NCBI RefSeq assembly: GCF_040729435.1
Contig: NZ_CP160398.1
Coordinates: 2,108,001 to 2,172,000 of the forward strand
Direction: 5' to 3'
DNA: 64,000 nucleotides
DNA from: Pseudomonas sp. HOU2
GTDB taxonomy: Bacteria > Pseudomonadota > Gammaproteobacteria > Pseudomonadales > Pseudomonadaceae
Made by a program: the position numbers and the translations under genes. Numbering within the stretch: the stretch's first letter is position 1; each line of letters opens with the position of its first letter. Under the pieces are notes generated by a model. That model ran no database searches, was not told where the DNA came from, and was given only the letters and a program-made list of their open reading frames with translations. Below are positions 40,960-55,762 of the stretch, piece by piece.

Positions 40960-42042
40960 CTACCTCAGCTTCAGGGTGGCAAGGCCGATCAGCACGAGAA
41001 TCACGGTGATGATCCAGAAACGGACGATCACGCGTGGCTCGGGCCAGCCCTTGAGTTCAAAGTGATGATGAATCGGTGCCATGCGGAACACGCGGCGACC
41101 GGTCATTTTGAAAGAAGCCACCTGGATGACCACCGACAGGGTTTCCATCACGAACACGCCGCCCATGATGAACAGGACGATTTCCTGACGGACGATCACG
41201 GCGATGGTGCCCAGTGCCGCGCCGAGTGCCAGAGCACCGACGTCGCCCATGAACACTTGCGCCGGGTAAGTGTTGAACCAGAGGAATCCGAGGCCGGCAC
41301 CGATCAGTGCGCCGCAGAATACGATCAGTTCGCCCGCGCCCGGCACGTAAGGAATCAGCAGGTATTCGGCGAATTTCACGTTACCCGACAGGTAGCAGAA
41401 AATCCCCAGACCGCCGCCGACCATCACGGTCGGCATGATCGCCAGACCGTCGAGGCCGTCAGTCAGGTTGACCGCGTTGCTCGAGCCGACGATCACGAAG
41501 TAGGTCAGCACGATGAAACCGGCGCCCAGCGGAATGCTGTAGTCCTTGAGCATCGGCAGGATCAGGGTGGTTTCCACCGGCGTGGTCGCGGTCATATAAA
41601 GGAAGATCGCCGCGCCCAGACCGAACACCGACTGCCAGAAATACTTCCAGCGGCTTGGCAAGCCACGGGAGTTCTTCTCGATCACCTTGCGGTAGTCGTC
41701 GACCCAGCCGATGGCGCCGAACAGCAGGGTCACCAGCAGCACGACCCACACGTAGCGGTTGCTGAGGTCAGCCCACAGCAGGGTGCTGACACCGATGGAA
41801 GACAGAATCAGTGCGCCACCCATGGTCGGCGTACCCGACTTGGACAGGTGCGATTGCGGGCCGTCGTTACGAACGGACTGGCCGATCTGACGGTTCTGCA
41901 GGGTGCGGATCATCCACGGGCCATAGCACAGCGACAAAACCAGCGCGGTCAGCACACCGAGGATCCCGCGCAGGGTCAGGTACTGGAAGACCGCGAAGCC
42001 TTTGTAGAACTGTTGCAGATACTCCGCTAGCAGCAGCAGCAT
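40960..42042 (-). CDS. mraY: Phospho-N-acetylmuramoyl-pentapeptide transferase
   Basis: A 360-residue, ten-helix membrane enzyme forming lipid I on undecaprenyl phosphate; the length equals E. coli MraY. Motifs are [13 protein letters not shown] (Asp pair binding Mg), [16 protein letters not shown] and the HHHFE loop ([13 protein letters not shown]). The ATG at 42042 overlaps the last base of the murF stop. Confidence 0.98.
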   Translation of the reverse strand: MLLLLAEYLQQFYKGFAVFQYLTLRGILGVLTALVLSLCYGPWMIRTLQNRQIGQSVRNDGPQSHLSKSGTPTMGGALILSSIGVSTLLWADLSNRYVWVVLLVTLLFGAIGWVDDYRKVIEKNSRGLPSRWKYFWQSVFGLGAAIFLYMTATTPVETTLILPMLKDYSIPLGAGFIVLTYFVIVGSSNAVNLTDGLDGLAIMPTVMVGGGLGIFCYLSGNVKFAEYLLIPYVPGAGELIVFCGALIGAGLGFLWFNTYPAQVFMGDVGALALGAALGTIAVIVRQEIVLFIMGGVFVMETLSVVIQVASFKMTGRRVFRMAPIHHHFELKGWPEPRVIVRFWIITVILVLIGLATLKLR

Positions 42043-43409
42043 TAATGTTTCTCCAGACTGGACCCGCACAGAGCCGCAACGATGTTTTCCATCGCTGCAC
42101 TGCGCGAACCCTTGATCAAAATGGTGGTGTTTGTGTCCTGCTCGGCGTCGAGGGCCTGGATCAGTTCGGCTTGCGTGCCGAAGTGATGCGCCTCTTTACC
42201 GAATGCGTTCACGGCGTGGACCATGTTCGGCCCGACCGCGTAAAGCGCGGAAACCTTGCCCCGGGCGTATTCGCCCACGTCGCGGTGCCCCTGCTCCGCC
42301 CAGTCGCCCAACTCGCCGATATCTCCGAGCACCAGGACGGTGCGGCCGGAAAAGCCGGCGAGTATATCAACGGCAGCGCACATGGAGGTGGGGTTTGCGT
42401 TGTAAGTGTCATCGATCACGCGCATGCCGTTCTTCGCCAGTTGCGCGACGGTGCGACCCTTGACCGGTTGTACCGCGCCAAGCCCGGTGGCAATGCCGAA
42501 CAGCGACACGCCCAGGGCGTGAGCGGCAGCGGCAGCGGCCATGGCGTTGGCGACGTTGTGGGTGCCGAGCAGGTTCAGTTGAACGTGCTCCACACCTTCA
42601 GGTGTATGCAGGTTGAACGCCGGGCAACCCCGGGCATCGGTGCTCAGATCGCTGGCGTGGAAATCTGCCTGAGGATTGTTCAGGGAGAAGGTCAGCACCT
42701 TGCGTGCGCCGGCGCGGAGCTTCCAGATGCCGAAAGCCTTGTCATCGAGGTTGAGCACAGCGACGCCATCCGCTGCCAGCCCGTCGATGATCTCGCCTTT
42801 GGCTTCGACGATTTTTTCCGGCCCGCCGAACTCGCCAACGTGGGCGGTACCGGCGTTGTTGAGGATCGCCACGTGCGGCTTGGTCAGCCCGACGGTGTAG
42901 GCGATTTCACCCAGACGCGAAGCGCCCAGTTCGATCACGGCGGCGGTGTGTTCCGGGGCCAGTTCGAGCAGGGTCAGCGGTGCGCCGAGATCATTGTTCA
43001 GATTGCCGCGCGTCGCCAGCACCGGACCGCGGGTACGCAGGATGCTCGCGAGCATTTCCTTGACCGTGGTCTTGCCGCTGGAGCCGGTGATGGCCGCAAC
43101 GGGCTGGGTGAACGCGGCACGGTTCAACGCACCCAACTGGCCGAGGGCCTGGCGGGTGTCCTTGACCAGCAGTTGCGGCAGGGTGCTATCGGGCACTTCG
43201 CGCTCGACCAGTGCCGCCACCGCACCTTTGCCGGCGACATCGTTCAGATAGTCGTGACCATCGAAGCGCGGGCCAGTCAGGGCAATAAACAATTGGCCAG
43301 CGGTGATCGCGCGGCTGTCAATGCTGACGCCATCAAAACTGGCGTCGGTGCTGATCAGACGTGCGTCGAGCACGTTGGTCAGCTCGCTCAATTTCAGCGC
43401 CTTAAGCAT
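42042..43409 (-). CDS. murF: UDP-MurNAc-tripeptide--D-Ala-D-Ala ligase
   Basis: A 455-residue Mur ligase adding the D-Ala-D-Ala dipeptide made by DdlB. The ATP loop is [16 protein letters not shown]. The segment [18 protein letters not shown] carries the conserved DxYNANP motif. The start at 43409 overlaps murE by 8 bp. Confidence 0.97.
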   Translation of the reverse strand: MLKALKLSELTNVLDARLISTDASFDGVSIDSRAITAGQLFIALTGPRFDGHDYLNDVAGKGAVAALVEREVPDSTLPQLLVKDTRQALGQLGALNRAAFTQPVAAITGSSGKTTVKEMLASILRTRGPVLATRGNLNNDLGAPLTLLELAPEHTAAVIELGASRLGEIAYTVGLTKPHVAILNNAGTAHVGEFGGPEKIVEAKGEIIDGLAADGVAVLNLDDKAFGIWKLRAGARKVLTFSLNNPQADFHASDLSTDARGCPAFNLHTPEGVEHVQLNLLGTHNVANAMAAAAAAHALGVSLFGIATGLGAVQPVKGRTVAQLAKNGMRVIDDTYNANPTSMCAAVDILAGFSGRTVLVLGDIGELGDWAEQGHRDVGEYARGKVSALYAVGPNMVHAVNAFGKEAHHFGTQAELIQALDAEQDTNTTILIKGSRSAAMENIVAALCGSSLEKH

Positions 43410-44864
43410 GGGCCACCTCCCACGCGGTGAGGGCATGATCGGCCTCGACCAGATCGGAAAAAGCGTGCCGCTCGCCGTTGATTTCCTGATAGTCCTCGTG
43501 ACCTTTACCGGCCAGCACGATCACGTCATCCGCCGAAGCACCGGCGATCAGTTGGGCAATCGCCTGACCGCGACCGGCGACGAAAGTAACTTTATCCACA
43601 GCGCTGAAGCCGGCGCGAATGTCGTCGAAAATCTGTGCTGGATCTTCCGTGCGCGGGTTGTCATCGGTGACCAGTACGCGATCAGCCAGACGCTCGACCA
43701 CTTCGGCCATCAGCGGACGCTTGCCGCGATCACGATCACCGCCACAGCCGAACAGGCACAGCAACTGGCCTTTGACGTGTGGGCGCAATGCAGTCAGAAC
43801 CTTTTCCAGCGCATCCGGGGTGTGGGCGTAATCGACCACCACCAGCGGCTGAGTGCCGCCACCCAGACGCTGCATGCGTCCGGCCGGGCCTTCGAGTTTC
43901 GGCAGCACCTTGAGAATTTCGTCGAGGGCATAGTCCAGACCGAGCAAGGCACCGACCGCGGCCAATACGTTGCTCAGGTTGAAACGGCCCAGCAGCGTGC
44001 TGCGCAGGTGATGTTCGCCCTGCGGCGTGACCAGCGTGGCGCGTACACCGTGGTCATCGAACTGCGCTTCACGGCAGAACAGATAAGCACTGCTGTCGAG
44101 CAGGCTGTAGGTGATCAGCCGCGACTCGCGTTTTTCAGCGGCCAGTTGCCGACCGAAATCGTCGTCGAGGTTGACCACGCGGCACTTCAGATCATTCCAG
44201 GCGAACAGCTTGGCCTTGGCCTCGGCGTACGCCTGCATGGTGCCGTGATAATCCAGATGATCGCGGGACAGATTGGTCATCACCGCGACGTCGAACGCCA
44301 ATGCAGTGACCCGGCCCTGATCCAGACCGTGTGACGACACTTCCATGGCCACGGCTTTGGCCCCGGCCTTTTTCAGGTCGCCCAGAGTCGCTTGCACGGC
44401 GATCGGGTTCGGCGTGGTATGCAGACCGCTTTCCAGCGCGCCATGGAAGCCGGAACCCAGCGTGCCGACAATGCCGCAGTGCTGACCGAGCAGATCGAGT
44501 GCCTGCGCGACCAGTTGGGTCACGCTGGTCTTGCCGTTGGTGCCAGTGACGCCAATCAGGTTCAGGTGATGGCTCGGCTCGCCATAAAAGCGCCCGGCAA
44601 TATCGGACAGCTGCGCCGCCAGGCCTTTGACCGGAATCAACGGCACTTCGGTGATCGGCAGCACGGTGGCGCCTTCCACTTCATAGGCAACCGCCGCCGC
44701 GCCGCGCTGCAAGGCATCGGCGATGTGCGCACGGCCATCGAACTTGCCGCCCGGCACGGCGAGGAACAGGTCACCCGCGCGTACGTTGCGGCTGTCCAGC
44801 GCCAGTTCACGGATCAGCAGATCGTGGCCGGCGTGGGGGAATATCTTGTTCAGACTAAGAGACA

Positions 44865-44865
<1 letters not shown>
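43402..44865 (-). CDS. murE: UDP-MurNAc-L-Ala-D-Glu--meso-DAP ligase
   Basis: A 487-residue Mur ligase. GTNGKTSVTQLVAQAL is the ATP loop. The DNPR motif (VLVTDDNPRTEDP) marks specificity for meso-diaminopimelate rather than lysine. It shares one base with the ftsI stop. Confidence 0.98.
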
Positions 44866-46893
<2,028 letters not shown>

Positions 46894-46897
<4 letters not shown>

Positions 46898-47841
46898 CGC
46901 AACTTCTCCGCGACACGCATGACAGCGCTACGGGAACGTGGGTTGGCTTTGAGTTCGGCGTCGGAGGCCGTCTGCGCTTTGCCGTGAATTTTGATTTTCG
47001 GTTCGAACGCCACGTGGCGCACGGGCAGGTTGCGCGGCAGGTTGTCGGCTTCGCCTTTCACCAGCTTGCGCATGAACAGTTTGACGATGCGGTCTTCCAG
47101 CGAGTGGAAGCTGATGACCACCAGACGGCCACCGATTTCCAGAGCATCCAGCGCGGCTTCGAGGCCGGCTTCCAGATCGCCCAGTTCGTTGTTGACGTGA
47201 ATGCGCAACCCCTGGAACGCACGGGTCGCCGGGTTCTTGCCCTTCTCCCACGCCGGGTTGGCGACTTTCAAGACTTCGGCCAGATCAGCGGTGCGCTCGA
47301 ACGGCTTGATGTCGCGGCGCTCGGCCACGGCACGGGCCATGCGCCCGGAGAAACGTTCTTCGCCGTATTCCTTGAACACCCGGGCGATTTCTTCCACCGG
47401 TGCGGTGTTGACGAATTCGGCGGCGCTGATGCCACGAGACGGATCCATGCGCATGTCCAGCGGGCCGTCATTGAGGAAACTGAAGCCGCGCTCGGCGTCA
47501 TCCAGCTGCGGCGACGACACACCGAGGTCGAGCAGGATACCGCTGACCTTGCCGCTCAGACCCTGCTCGGCAACCACCGAACCCAGCTCGGCAAAGCTGC
47601 GCTGCACAACGACAAAGCGGCCGTCTTCGGCCGCTAGCGTTTGCCCGGTGGCAATCGCTTGTGGATCTTTGTCGAACCCGATGAGTCGACCGTCCGTCCC
47701 GAGCTGGCTGAGGATCAGCCGACTGTGCCCGCCGCGCCCGAACGTACCGTCCAGATAGCAGCCATCAGGACGTACGGCGAGAGCCTCGACGGCTTCGTCA
47801 AGCAGTACGGTGATGTGGTTAAAGCCGCTATCAATAGTCAC
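46894..47841 (-). CDS. rsmH: 16S rRNA m4C1402 methyltransferase
   Basis: A 315-residue SAM enzyme. [14 protein letters not shown] is the typical start, the SAM loop is [36 protein letters not shown] follows, and the end is [15 protein letters not shown]. It acts on the same nucleotide as RsmI, encoded just beyond rnpB. It overlaps mraZ by 4 bp. Confidence 0.97.
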
Positions 47842-48293
47842 AGGATCAAATCACGCAGTTCGTCAGGCATGGCGCCCGGTTGTTGAATAGCAGCAAGGTC
47901 AGCGGCAGACACCGCGTTCCATGCATCCTCGTCCCACAATTGGAACTTGTTCAGTTGGCCCACCAGCATCGCTTTCTTATCAAGCTTTGCGTATTCGCGC
48001 AGACGCGGCGGAACCAGAAAACGACCACTGCCGTCGAGTTCGAGGTCGACGGCATTACCAATCAATAAACGCTGCAGGCGACGGTTCTCTTCGCGAAGCG
48101 AAGGGAGTGCGCGCAACTTGGTTTCAATGATTTCCCACTCGTCGAGCGGGTAGACACACAGGCACGGATCAACGGCATCAATGGTCACGATCAATTGGCC
48201 GGAACTACGCGAAACGAGCTCGTCACGGTACCGGCTCGGCATGGCGAGACGGCCCTTTGCATCGAGACTGATAGCGTTAGCTCCGCGAAACAC
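47838..48293 (-). CDS. mraZ: Transcriptional regulator MraZ
   Basis: A 151-residue protein with two AbrB-like repeats ([20 protein letters not shown] and [20 protein letters not shown]). It forms rings and represses its own operon by binding TGGGN-type repeats, which are present upstream here. First gene of the dcw cluster. Confidence 0.97.
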   Translation of the reverse strand: MFRGANAISLDAKGRLAMPSRYRDELVSRSSGQLIVTIDAVDPCLCVYPLDEWEIIETKLRALPSLREENRRLQRLLIGNAVDLELDGSGRFLVPPRLREYAKLDKKAMLVGQLNKFQLWDEDAWNAVSAADLAAIQQPGAMPDELRDLIL

Positions 48294-48334
48294 GTCAGCG
48301 TTTCTCCAATTTTTATCGTTTTGAGCTCAAAAAA

Positions 48335-48359
48335 CCCACTTCATGCCACTTTCCGCCAC
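48335..48359 (-). promoter_or_regulatory. MraZ box: three TGG repeats at 10-bp spacing
   Basis: On the minus strand TGGCG-N5-TGGCA-N5-TGGGT lies just downstream of the probable transcription start of mraZ. This is the direct-repeat pattern bound by MraZ. Confidence 0.75.
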
Positions 48360-48367
48360 TTGCGCAC

Positions 48368-48397
48368 ACTATAGGAATGCGCCCACCACACCGTCAA
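48368..48397 (-). promoter_or_regulatory. Sigma70 promoter of the mraZ (dcw) operon
   Basis: On the minus strand -35 TTGACG (48392-48397), 18-bp spacer and -10 TATAGT (48368-48373). Transcription should start near 48361, about 70 nt ahead of mraZ. The remaining 290 bp to rnpB show no gene. Confidence 0.75.
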
Positions 48398-48693
48398 GGC
48401 GCGGATCAAAGGAAAACCCTTACAGAACGGAGATTTAGGAGCTTAAAAGGAGGGGTAACGACAATTTGGCGGATACTTTCGACCAATAACTTGATGCAAC
48501 ACGGAAAGCTGCGCTCGGAAGTTAAAGTAATTTGTTAAGAGTAAGATTTTTTCGGTATTACAAAAGCGCTTCTGCTGTTGATTGAAGCAAGGTGGGAAAT
48601 GGCTATTACTGCATGTGCCGCTGCCGGACTTTAGCGCAGGCCTGCCGATAATAACCAGCCCTGATGCCATTGATTCAAGCAGGGAAAGAAAAA

Positions 48694-49053
48694 GGTGGAG
48701 AGTCGATCTGTAAGCCGGGTTCTGTCTTGAACAGTCATTCGTCTACGATGGCCATCACTGGACATCTTTAGCAACCTACCCGGTCCCAGCGCGGGCCACG
48801 CCTTGGGACCCTATTTGGTCTTGCTCCAAGTGGGGTTTACCTAGCCACGAACTGTTGCCAGACGTGCGGTGCGCTCTTACCGCACCTTTTCACCCTTACC
48901 GGCGCCGAAGCGCTTAGGCGGTTATTTTCTGTGGCACTTTCCGTAGGCTCACGCCTCCCAGGCATTACCTGGCACTTCGCCCTATGGAGCCCGGACTTTC
49001 CTCCCCCCCCTAATTTTCATAGAGGGCAGCGACTGTCCGATCGACTCTCCGCC
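48694..49053 (-). ncRNA. rnpB: RNase P RNA (M1 RNA)
   Basis: About 360 nt, class A. The 5' end GGCGGAGAGTCGATC pairs with the 3' end ATCGACTCTCC. The universally conserved GAGGAAAGTCCGGGCTCC lies near the 5' end, and the matching ACAGAACCCGGCTTAC near the 3' end forms P4. GAGGCGTGAGCC and GGTAAACCCC are also present. T-rich sequence follows the 3' end. It processes tRNA 5' ends. The ends are set by the terminal pairing and could be off by a few bases. Confidence 0.96.
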
Positions 49054-49121
49054 GCGCAGGTTAACGGCAGAGCGCCCGAAGAACAAGCGCTAATAGCCGT
49101 GAAACCCGTCTGCGCGACGGG

Positions 49122-50027
49122 TTACTCGCCCTTCTGCTGATCCAGTGCGACCTGATACAGGACGTTTTTGCGCTCGCCGGTGATTTGCGCGGCCAGGGCG
49201 GCAGCACGCTTGAGCGGCATCTCTTCGAGCAACAGATTGAGCACGCGCATCGCTTCGCTGCTGACCGCATCTTCGGACTCCGGTGCAGACCAACCCGCCA
49301 CCAGCACCACGCACTCGCCGCGCTGCTGATTGCTGTCGGACTCGACAAATGCACGCAGCTCGGCCAGCGGCAGGCCTTTGAGCGTCTCGAAGGTCTTGGT
49401 GATTTCCCGGGCCAGCAACGCCTGACGCTCGCCACCGAACACCGCTTCCATATCCTGCAGGCATTCGAGAATGCGATGCGGGGCCTCGTAGAAAATCAGC
49501 GTGCGCGGCTCCTCCTTGACTGCTTCCAGACGCGCCTTGCGCCCCACCGACTTGGCCGGCAGGAAGCCTTCGAAGATGAACCGGTCGGAGGGCAGCCCCG
49601 CCGCCGACAGCGCCGCGATCAACGCACAGGCACCCGGCACCGGCACCACATTGATCCCTGCCGCCCGCGCCTGACGCACCAGGTGGTAACCCGGATCGGA
49701 AATCAGTGGCGTCCCGGCATCGGAAATCAGCGCGACGTTATCGCCCGCCAGCAAACGGGTAATAAAGCGGCTACCTTCATCACGTTCGTTGTGTTCATGG
49801 CAGGCTGCCAACGGCGTGGAAATGCCGAAGTGCTGCATCAGTCGCGCCGAGTGCCGCGTGTCTTCAGCGGCGATCAACGCCACTTCGCGGAGGATTTTCA
49901 GGGCCCGGGCGCTGATGTCGTCCAGGTTGCCGATGGGCGTCGCCACCACATAAAGCGAGCCAGCAGCGGAATTCAAAGGACCTGGAGCAGTCAAAGCGCA
50001 CACCTCGTGTTCGGTAAAAGCCGGCAT
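49122..50027 (-). CDS. rsmI: 16S rRNA 2'-O-methyltransferase (C1402)
   Basis: A 301-residue TP-methylase family enzyme. GSLYVVATPIGNLDDISARA is the N-terminal loop, and VALISDAGTPLISDPGYHLV and VPVPGACALIAALSAAGLPS are the SAM and substrate segments. The ATG at 50027 makes it slightly longer than usual. In-frame GTG and TTG codons 8-12 codons later (before TAPGPLN) could be the true start. It is divergent from lpoA. Confidence 0.95.
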   Translation of the reverse strand: MPAFTEHEVCALTAPGPLNSAAGSLYVVATPIGNLDDISARALKILREVALIAAEDTRHSARLMQHFGISTPLAACHEHNERDEGSRFITRLLAGDNVALISDAGTPLISDPGYHLVRQARAAGINVVPVPGACALIAALSAAGLPSDRFIFEGFLPAKSVGRKARLEAVKEEPRTLIFYEAPHRILECLQDMEAVFGGERQALLAREITKTFETLKGLPLAELRAFVESDSNQQRGECVVLVAGWSAPESEDAVSSEAMRVLNLLLEEMPLKRAAALAAQITGERKNVLYQVALDQQKGE

Positions 50028-50204
50028 TGTAACGCGTCACGAGGCTTGCGAACCGTATGCGCCGAGCGCGGTTTTGCACGCAGTTGTGCGCCGCCGCAAC
50101 ATTTACTCCAGCTAAATTGATTGATTCACGCCAGTAACATCGCGCCCCGGCCAGTGCTTGGGTACAATTCCACGCTAATTTGATCGAGTATCAGGAACAC
50201 TTAC

Positions 50205-52015
50205 ATGATCGCTTGCCTGCGGCTGTTCACTGCCCTCTGCCTCGCTGCCTTGCTGGCGGCCTGCGCCAGTTCCCCTTCCTCCAGCCTTGGCGAACTCCCA
50301 CGGACTCCGGATGCCAGCATCGAGCAACTGCTCGAACAGGCTACCCAGGCCAAGACGCCGGAAAAAGCCGCCCTGTTGCGCCTGAGCGCGGCAGACCTGG
50401 CTTATCGCCAGGGCAATGCGGGCCAGTCCGCGCAGATCCTGCAACAAGTGCCGATGGAGCAGTTGAAGCCGGGCCAGCAGATCTTCGCCAGCACCCTGTC
50501 CGCTGAACTGGCGATGACCCGCAATCAGCCGAAAGCTGCGCTGACCGCCCTGAGCCATCCGAGCCTGCAGCACCTGAGCGAAATGCCGGAAGATCAGCAA
50601 GTGCGCACTGGCACCGTGCATGCCCGCGCACTGGAAGCCGACGGCCAGACCCTGGCTGCCGCTCGCGAGCGCATTTTCATCGCGCCAATGCTCAAAGACG
50701 AAGCCGCAAGCAAGAACCACGAAGCGATCTGGACCCTGATCGCTTCGCTGCCGACCGATCAGCTGCAACCCAACACCGCCGATGATCTTGGCGGCTGGAT
50801 GGGCCTGGCCCTGGCCGTGAAAACCGCCGGTACTCTGGAACAGCAGCAAGCGGCGATCGATGCCTGGCGCGCGCAGAATCCAAAACACCCCGCTGCGATC
50901 AACCTGCCGTTGCCCCTGACCAAACTCAAGGAACTGGCCAGCCAGCCCCTGAGCAAGATTGCCCTGCTGCTGCCGCAAGACGGCCCGCTGGCCTCGGTCG
51001 GCAAGGCCCTGCGTGAAGGCTTCATGGCGGCGCACTATCAAGCGCAACAGGCCGGCCAGAAGCCGCCCGCCATCGAGTTCTACGACAGCTCCAAGCTGAC
51101 CTCGATGGACGAGTTCTACCGCAAGGCCCAGGCTGATGGCGTGCAACTGGTGGTCGGCCCGCTGGAAAAACCACTGGTCAAACAACTGAGCACCCGTCCG
51201 CAACTGCCAATCACCACCCTCGCGCTGAACTACAGCGAAGGTGATCAAGGTCCGGCGCAACTGTTCCAGTTTGGTCTGGCCGCTGAAGACGAAGCCCGCG
51301 AAGTCTCGCGCCGTGCCCGCGCCGACGGCCTGCATCGCGCCGCCATCATGGTGCCGAAAGGTGAATGGGGCGATCGCGTACTGCGTGCGTTCAGCCAGGA
51401 CTGGCAAGCCAATGGCGGCAGCATCGTTGCCACCGAACGTGTCGATCAGCCGGTGCAACTGGCCCAGCAGATCGCCGACATGTTCCAGCTGCGTCAAAGC
51501 GAAGCCCGCGCCAAGAGCCTGCAGAACGCTGCCGGCACCAACGTAGCCGCGCAGCCGTCACGCCGTCAGGACATCGAATTCATCTTCCTGGCCGCCACGC
51601 CGCAGCAGGCGCAGCAGATCAAGCCGACCCTGAACTTCCAGTACGCCGGTGACGTTCCGGTTTACGCGACTTCCCACGTGTACAGCGCCAGTGGCGATGT
51701 GAACCAGTACAACGACATGAACGGTGTGCGTTTCTGCGAAACCCCATGGTTGCTGGAAACCAGCGACCCGCTGCGTCAGCAAGTGGTTGCGCAATGGCCA
51801 CAGGCCGCCGGCAGCCTCGGTCGTCTGTACGCGATGGGCGTGGATGCCTATCGCCTGGCACCACGCCTGGGTCAACTCAAGGCCCTGCCGGACAGCCGCA
51901 TCGAGGGTGAGTCCGGCAGCCTCGGCATGACCCAGACCCAGCGCGTTGTACGCCAACTGCCTTGGGCGCAGTTCGTCAGCGGTCAGGTTCAGCGCCTGCC
52001 GGACACCCCGCGCTG

Positions 52016-52016
<1 letters not shown>
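50205..52016 (+). CDS. lpoA: Penicillin-binding protein activator LpoA
   Basis: A 603-residue outer membrane lipoprotein with lipobox LLAAC (Cys20). A helical TPR-like N-terminal domain (about 30-250) is followed by a periplasmic-binding-protein-like C-terminal domain (from KIALLLPQDGPLASVGKALR). In E. coli LpoA activates PBP1a. It is the first gene of the lpoA-yraN-gmhA-dolP set, opposite rsmI. Confidence 0.93.
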
Positions 52017-53651
<1,635 letters not shown>

Positions 53652-53661
53652 CGTACACTTC

Positions 53662-53747
53662 TGTAGGAGCTGTCGAGTGAAACGAGGCTGCGATCTTTTG
53701 ATCGTCAAAAACAAGATCAAAAGATCGCAGCCTGCGGCAGCTCCTAC
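53662..53747. repeat. Inverted REP pair, GTAGGAGCTGC type
   Basis: CTGTAGGAGCTGTCGAGTGA opens one degenerate arm. The other arm, GATCGCAGCCTGCGGCAG, is standard. Confidence 0.85.
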
Positions 53748-53752
53748 GTAAT

Positions 53753-53785
53753 AAAAAAGGCGACCCTCTCGGGTCGCCTTTTTTA
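53753..53785. terminator. Bidirectional terminator between dolP and sspB
   Basis: The stem AAAAAAGGCGACCC/GGGTCGCCTTTTTT serves both convergent genes. Confidence 0.93.
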
Positions 53786-54199
53786 TTACTTCACCACCTT
53801 CAAACTTGGCCGGCCGCTTGGGCGCGGCGGCTCGCTGTCCGGTGGCGGCAAGTCGTCATCGGGCTCGATATCGTCTTCGTCATCCATCGGCGACTCGAGA
53901 TCGAACACCATGCCCTGCCCGTTCTCCCGGGCATAGATACCCAGGATCGCACTGATCGGCACATACAGGCTGTGCGGAACGCCACCGAAGCGACCCTCGA
54001 AGGTCACCACGTCGTTGTCCATGTGCAAGTGACGCACGGCGCTGGGCGAAATGTTCAGGACGATCTGCCCGTCACTGGCGAAACCCTGCGGCACCTGCAC
54101 CGCCGGGTATTCGGAATTGACCAGCATGTGCGGGGTGCAATCGTTATCCACAATCCACTCGTAGAGCGCGCGGACCAGATAAGGTCGACTGGAGTTCAT
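53786..54199 (-). CDS. sspB: ClpXP protease specificity factor SspB
   Basis: A 137-residue adaptor that brings ssrA-tagged proteins to ClpXP. The substrate-binding fold begins RPYLVRALYEWIVDNDCTPH, and IVLNISPSAVRHLHMDNDVV and FEGRFGGVPHSLYVPISAIL follow. A disordered acidic Pro-rich linker leads to the ClpX-binding tail PSLKVVK. It lies 16 bp after sspA. Confidence 0.97.
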   Translation of the reverse strand: MNSSRPYLVRALYEWIVDNDCTPHMLVNSEYPAVQVPQGFASDGQIVLNISPSAVRHLHMDNDVVTFEGRFGGVPHSLYVPISAILGIYARENGQGMVFDLESPMDDEDDIEPDDDLPPPDSEPPRPSGRPSLKVVK

Positions 54200-54215
54200 A
54201 GCGGCTCCTTAAGCC

Positions 54216-54833
54216 TTAGCGCATATCGCGTTCGACGCCAGACAGACTCGCCTGGAAAGCCTCACGCGCAAACTGGCGCTCCATATAATCAAGCAGCGGC
54301 TTGGCCGGCCGCGGCAGTTCAATACCCAGAATCGGCAAACGCCAGAGTATTGGCAATAGGCAGCAATCCACCAGACTTTGTTCCTCACTGAGGAAAAACG
54401 GCTTGTCGGCAAACAGCGGCGACACGCCCGTCAGGCTTTCACGCAATTCCTTGCGCGCCACGACACGCGCGGCCTCCTTGGACTTGGGATCAAGAATCAG
54501 ATCCACCAGACCACACCAGTCACGCTGAATACGATGAATCAGCAGACGGCTGTTGGCACGCGCCACCGGATAAACCGGCATCAGTGGCGGATGCGGGTAA
54601 CGCTCATCCAGATATTCCATCACCACGGTCGACTCCCACAACGCCAGGTCGCGATCGACCAGTGTCGGGAGACTGCCGTAAGGGTTCACCTCAATCAGTT
54701 TAGGCGGCTGGCGACCAGCTTCCACGTAAATGATTTCGGCGCTGACACCCTTCTCTGCAAGCACGATGCGCACTCGGTGGGAATAGTGGTCGGCGGGGTC
54801 GGAGTAACAGGCCAACCGATTGGTCACGCCCAT
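54216..54833 (-). CDS. sspA: Stringent starvation protein A
   Basis: A 205-residue GST-fold protein that binds RNA polymerase and lacks GST activity. [20 protein letters not shown] is the N-terminal thioredoxin-like part, followed by [20 protein letters not shown] and an all-helical C-terminal half (with [20 protein letters not shown]). In a two-gene operon with sspB. Confidence 0.97.
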   Translation of the reverse strand: MGVTNRLACYSDPADHYSHRVRIVLAEKGVSAEIIYVEAGRQPPKLIEVNPYGSLPTLVDRDLALWESTVVMEYLDERYPHPPLMPVYPVARANSRLLIHRIQRDWCGLVDLILDPKSKEAARVVARKELRESLTGVSPLFADKPFFLSEEQSLVDCCLLPILWRLPILGIELPRPAKPLLDYMERQFAREAFQASLSGVERDMR

Positions 54834-54876
54834 GGCGATCCTCCTCGCTTGTTGAAATGATCGGAACCGGAAAAAC

Positions 54877-54956
54877 GCGCGCGCCCAGAGGGCGCCTCCC
54901 GCAATGCCTGGCGAACCAGACCTTGCGTTATCGGAGGCGCCCTTGGGCGCGCGCGA
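54877..54956. repeat. Long GC-rich inverted repeat between petC and sspA
   Basis: CGCGCGCGCCCAGAGGGCGC continuing CTCC at 54877-54899, and GGAGGCGCCCTTGGGCGCGC continuing GCG at 54934-54956, are complementary over 23 bp with a single base difference, around a 34-base loop. It may be the petC terminator, although no T-run follows, or a mobile palindrome. Confidence 0.8.
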
Positions 54957-54979
54957 TTAACAGCAATGCTTGAAGCGTA

Positions 54980-55762
54980 TCAGTGCACGTCTTTCCAGTA
55001 TTCACGCTTGAGCAGGTAGGCGAACACAAAGAAGAACGCCAGGTACAGCAAGACGTAAGTACCGATGCGCTGATGTTGCAGCTTAACCGGGTTAGCCGAG
55101 TAAGCCAGGAAGGTTACCAGATTCTTGACCTTCTCATCGAACTGCTCTTCGTTCAGAGCACCGGTTTTCGGCACGATGGTCAACTGATCGCACGCTTCAT
55201 GGGTCAGCGGCGTACCGGTCAGCGGATCGTATTGCTTCTTGCCGTCTTCGACGATCTGCACTTGCTTGCAGCCCACCACCTGACGACCTTGCAGGCCGAC
55301 CAGCACGTTAGGCATGCCGACGTTCGGGAAGACCTTGTTGTTCACGCCCCATGGGCGCGCCGGATCTTCGTAGAACGAGCGCAGGTAACCGTAGAGCCAG
55401 TCAGTACCACGCACGCGAGCCACCAGGGTCAGGTCCGGCGGAGCAGCACCGAACCAGGTCTTGGCGTCCGCTGGCTGCATGCCGATGTTCATGTGGTCGC
55501 CGATCTTGGCGCCGGTGAACACCAGCTTCTCGAGCATCATGTCGTGGGGAATGCCGAGGTCATCGGCCACCCGCTCGTAACGCTGGAACTTGGCACTGTG
55601 GCAACCCATGCAATAGTTGGCGAAGGTCCGCGCACCATCTTGCAGGGCAGCCTTGTCAGACACGTCGATATCGACTTTTTCCAGCTCCGGGCCACCGTGT
55701 TCGGCGGCGAAAGACAGCACTGGCAGAGCAGCAAAAATCAGAGCAAAAAATAACTTTTTCAT
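54980..55762 (-). CDS. petC: Ubiquinol-cytochrome c reductase cytochrome c1
   Basis: A 260-residue protein: signal peptide MKKLFFALIFAALPVLSFAA, heme c site CMGCH (about 51-55), Met ligand region MPNVLVGLQG and a C-terminal membrane anchor (GTYVLLYLAFFFVFAYLLKR). The frame is open 80 codons upstream into petB, but the ATG at 55762 overlaps the petB stop (TGATG) and starts the signal peptide. Confidence 0.97.
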   Translation of the reverse strand: MKKLFFALIFAALPVLSFAAEHGGPELEKVDIDVSDKAALQDGARTFANYCMGCHSAKFQRYERVADDLGIPHDMMLEKLVFTGAKIGDHMNIGMQPADAKTWFGAAPPDLTLVARVRGTDWLYGYLRSFYEDPARPWGVNNKVFPNVGMPNVLVGLQGRQVVGCKQVQIVEDGKKQYDPLTGTPLTHEACDQLTIVPKTGALNEEQFDEKVKNLVTFLAYSANPVKLQHQRIGTYVLLYLAFFFVFAYLLKREYWKDVH

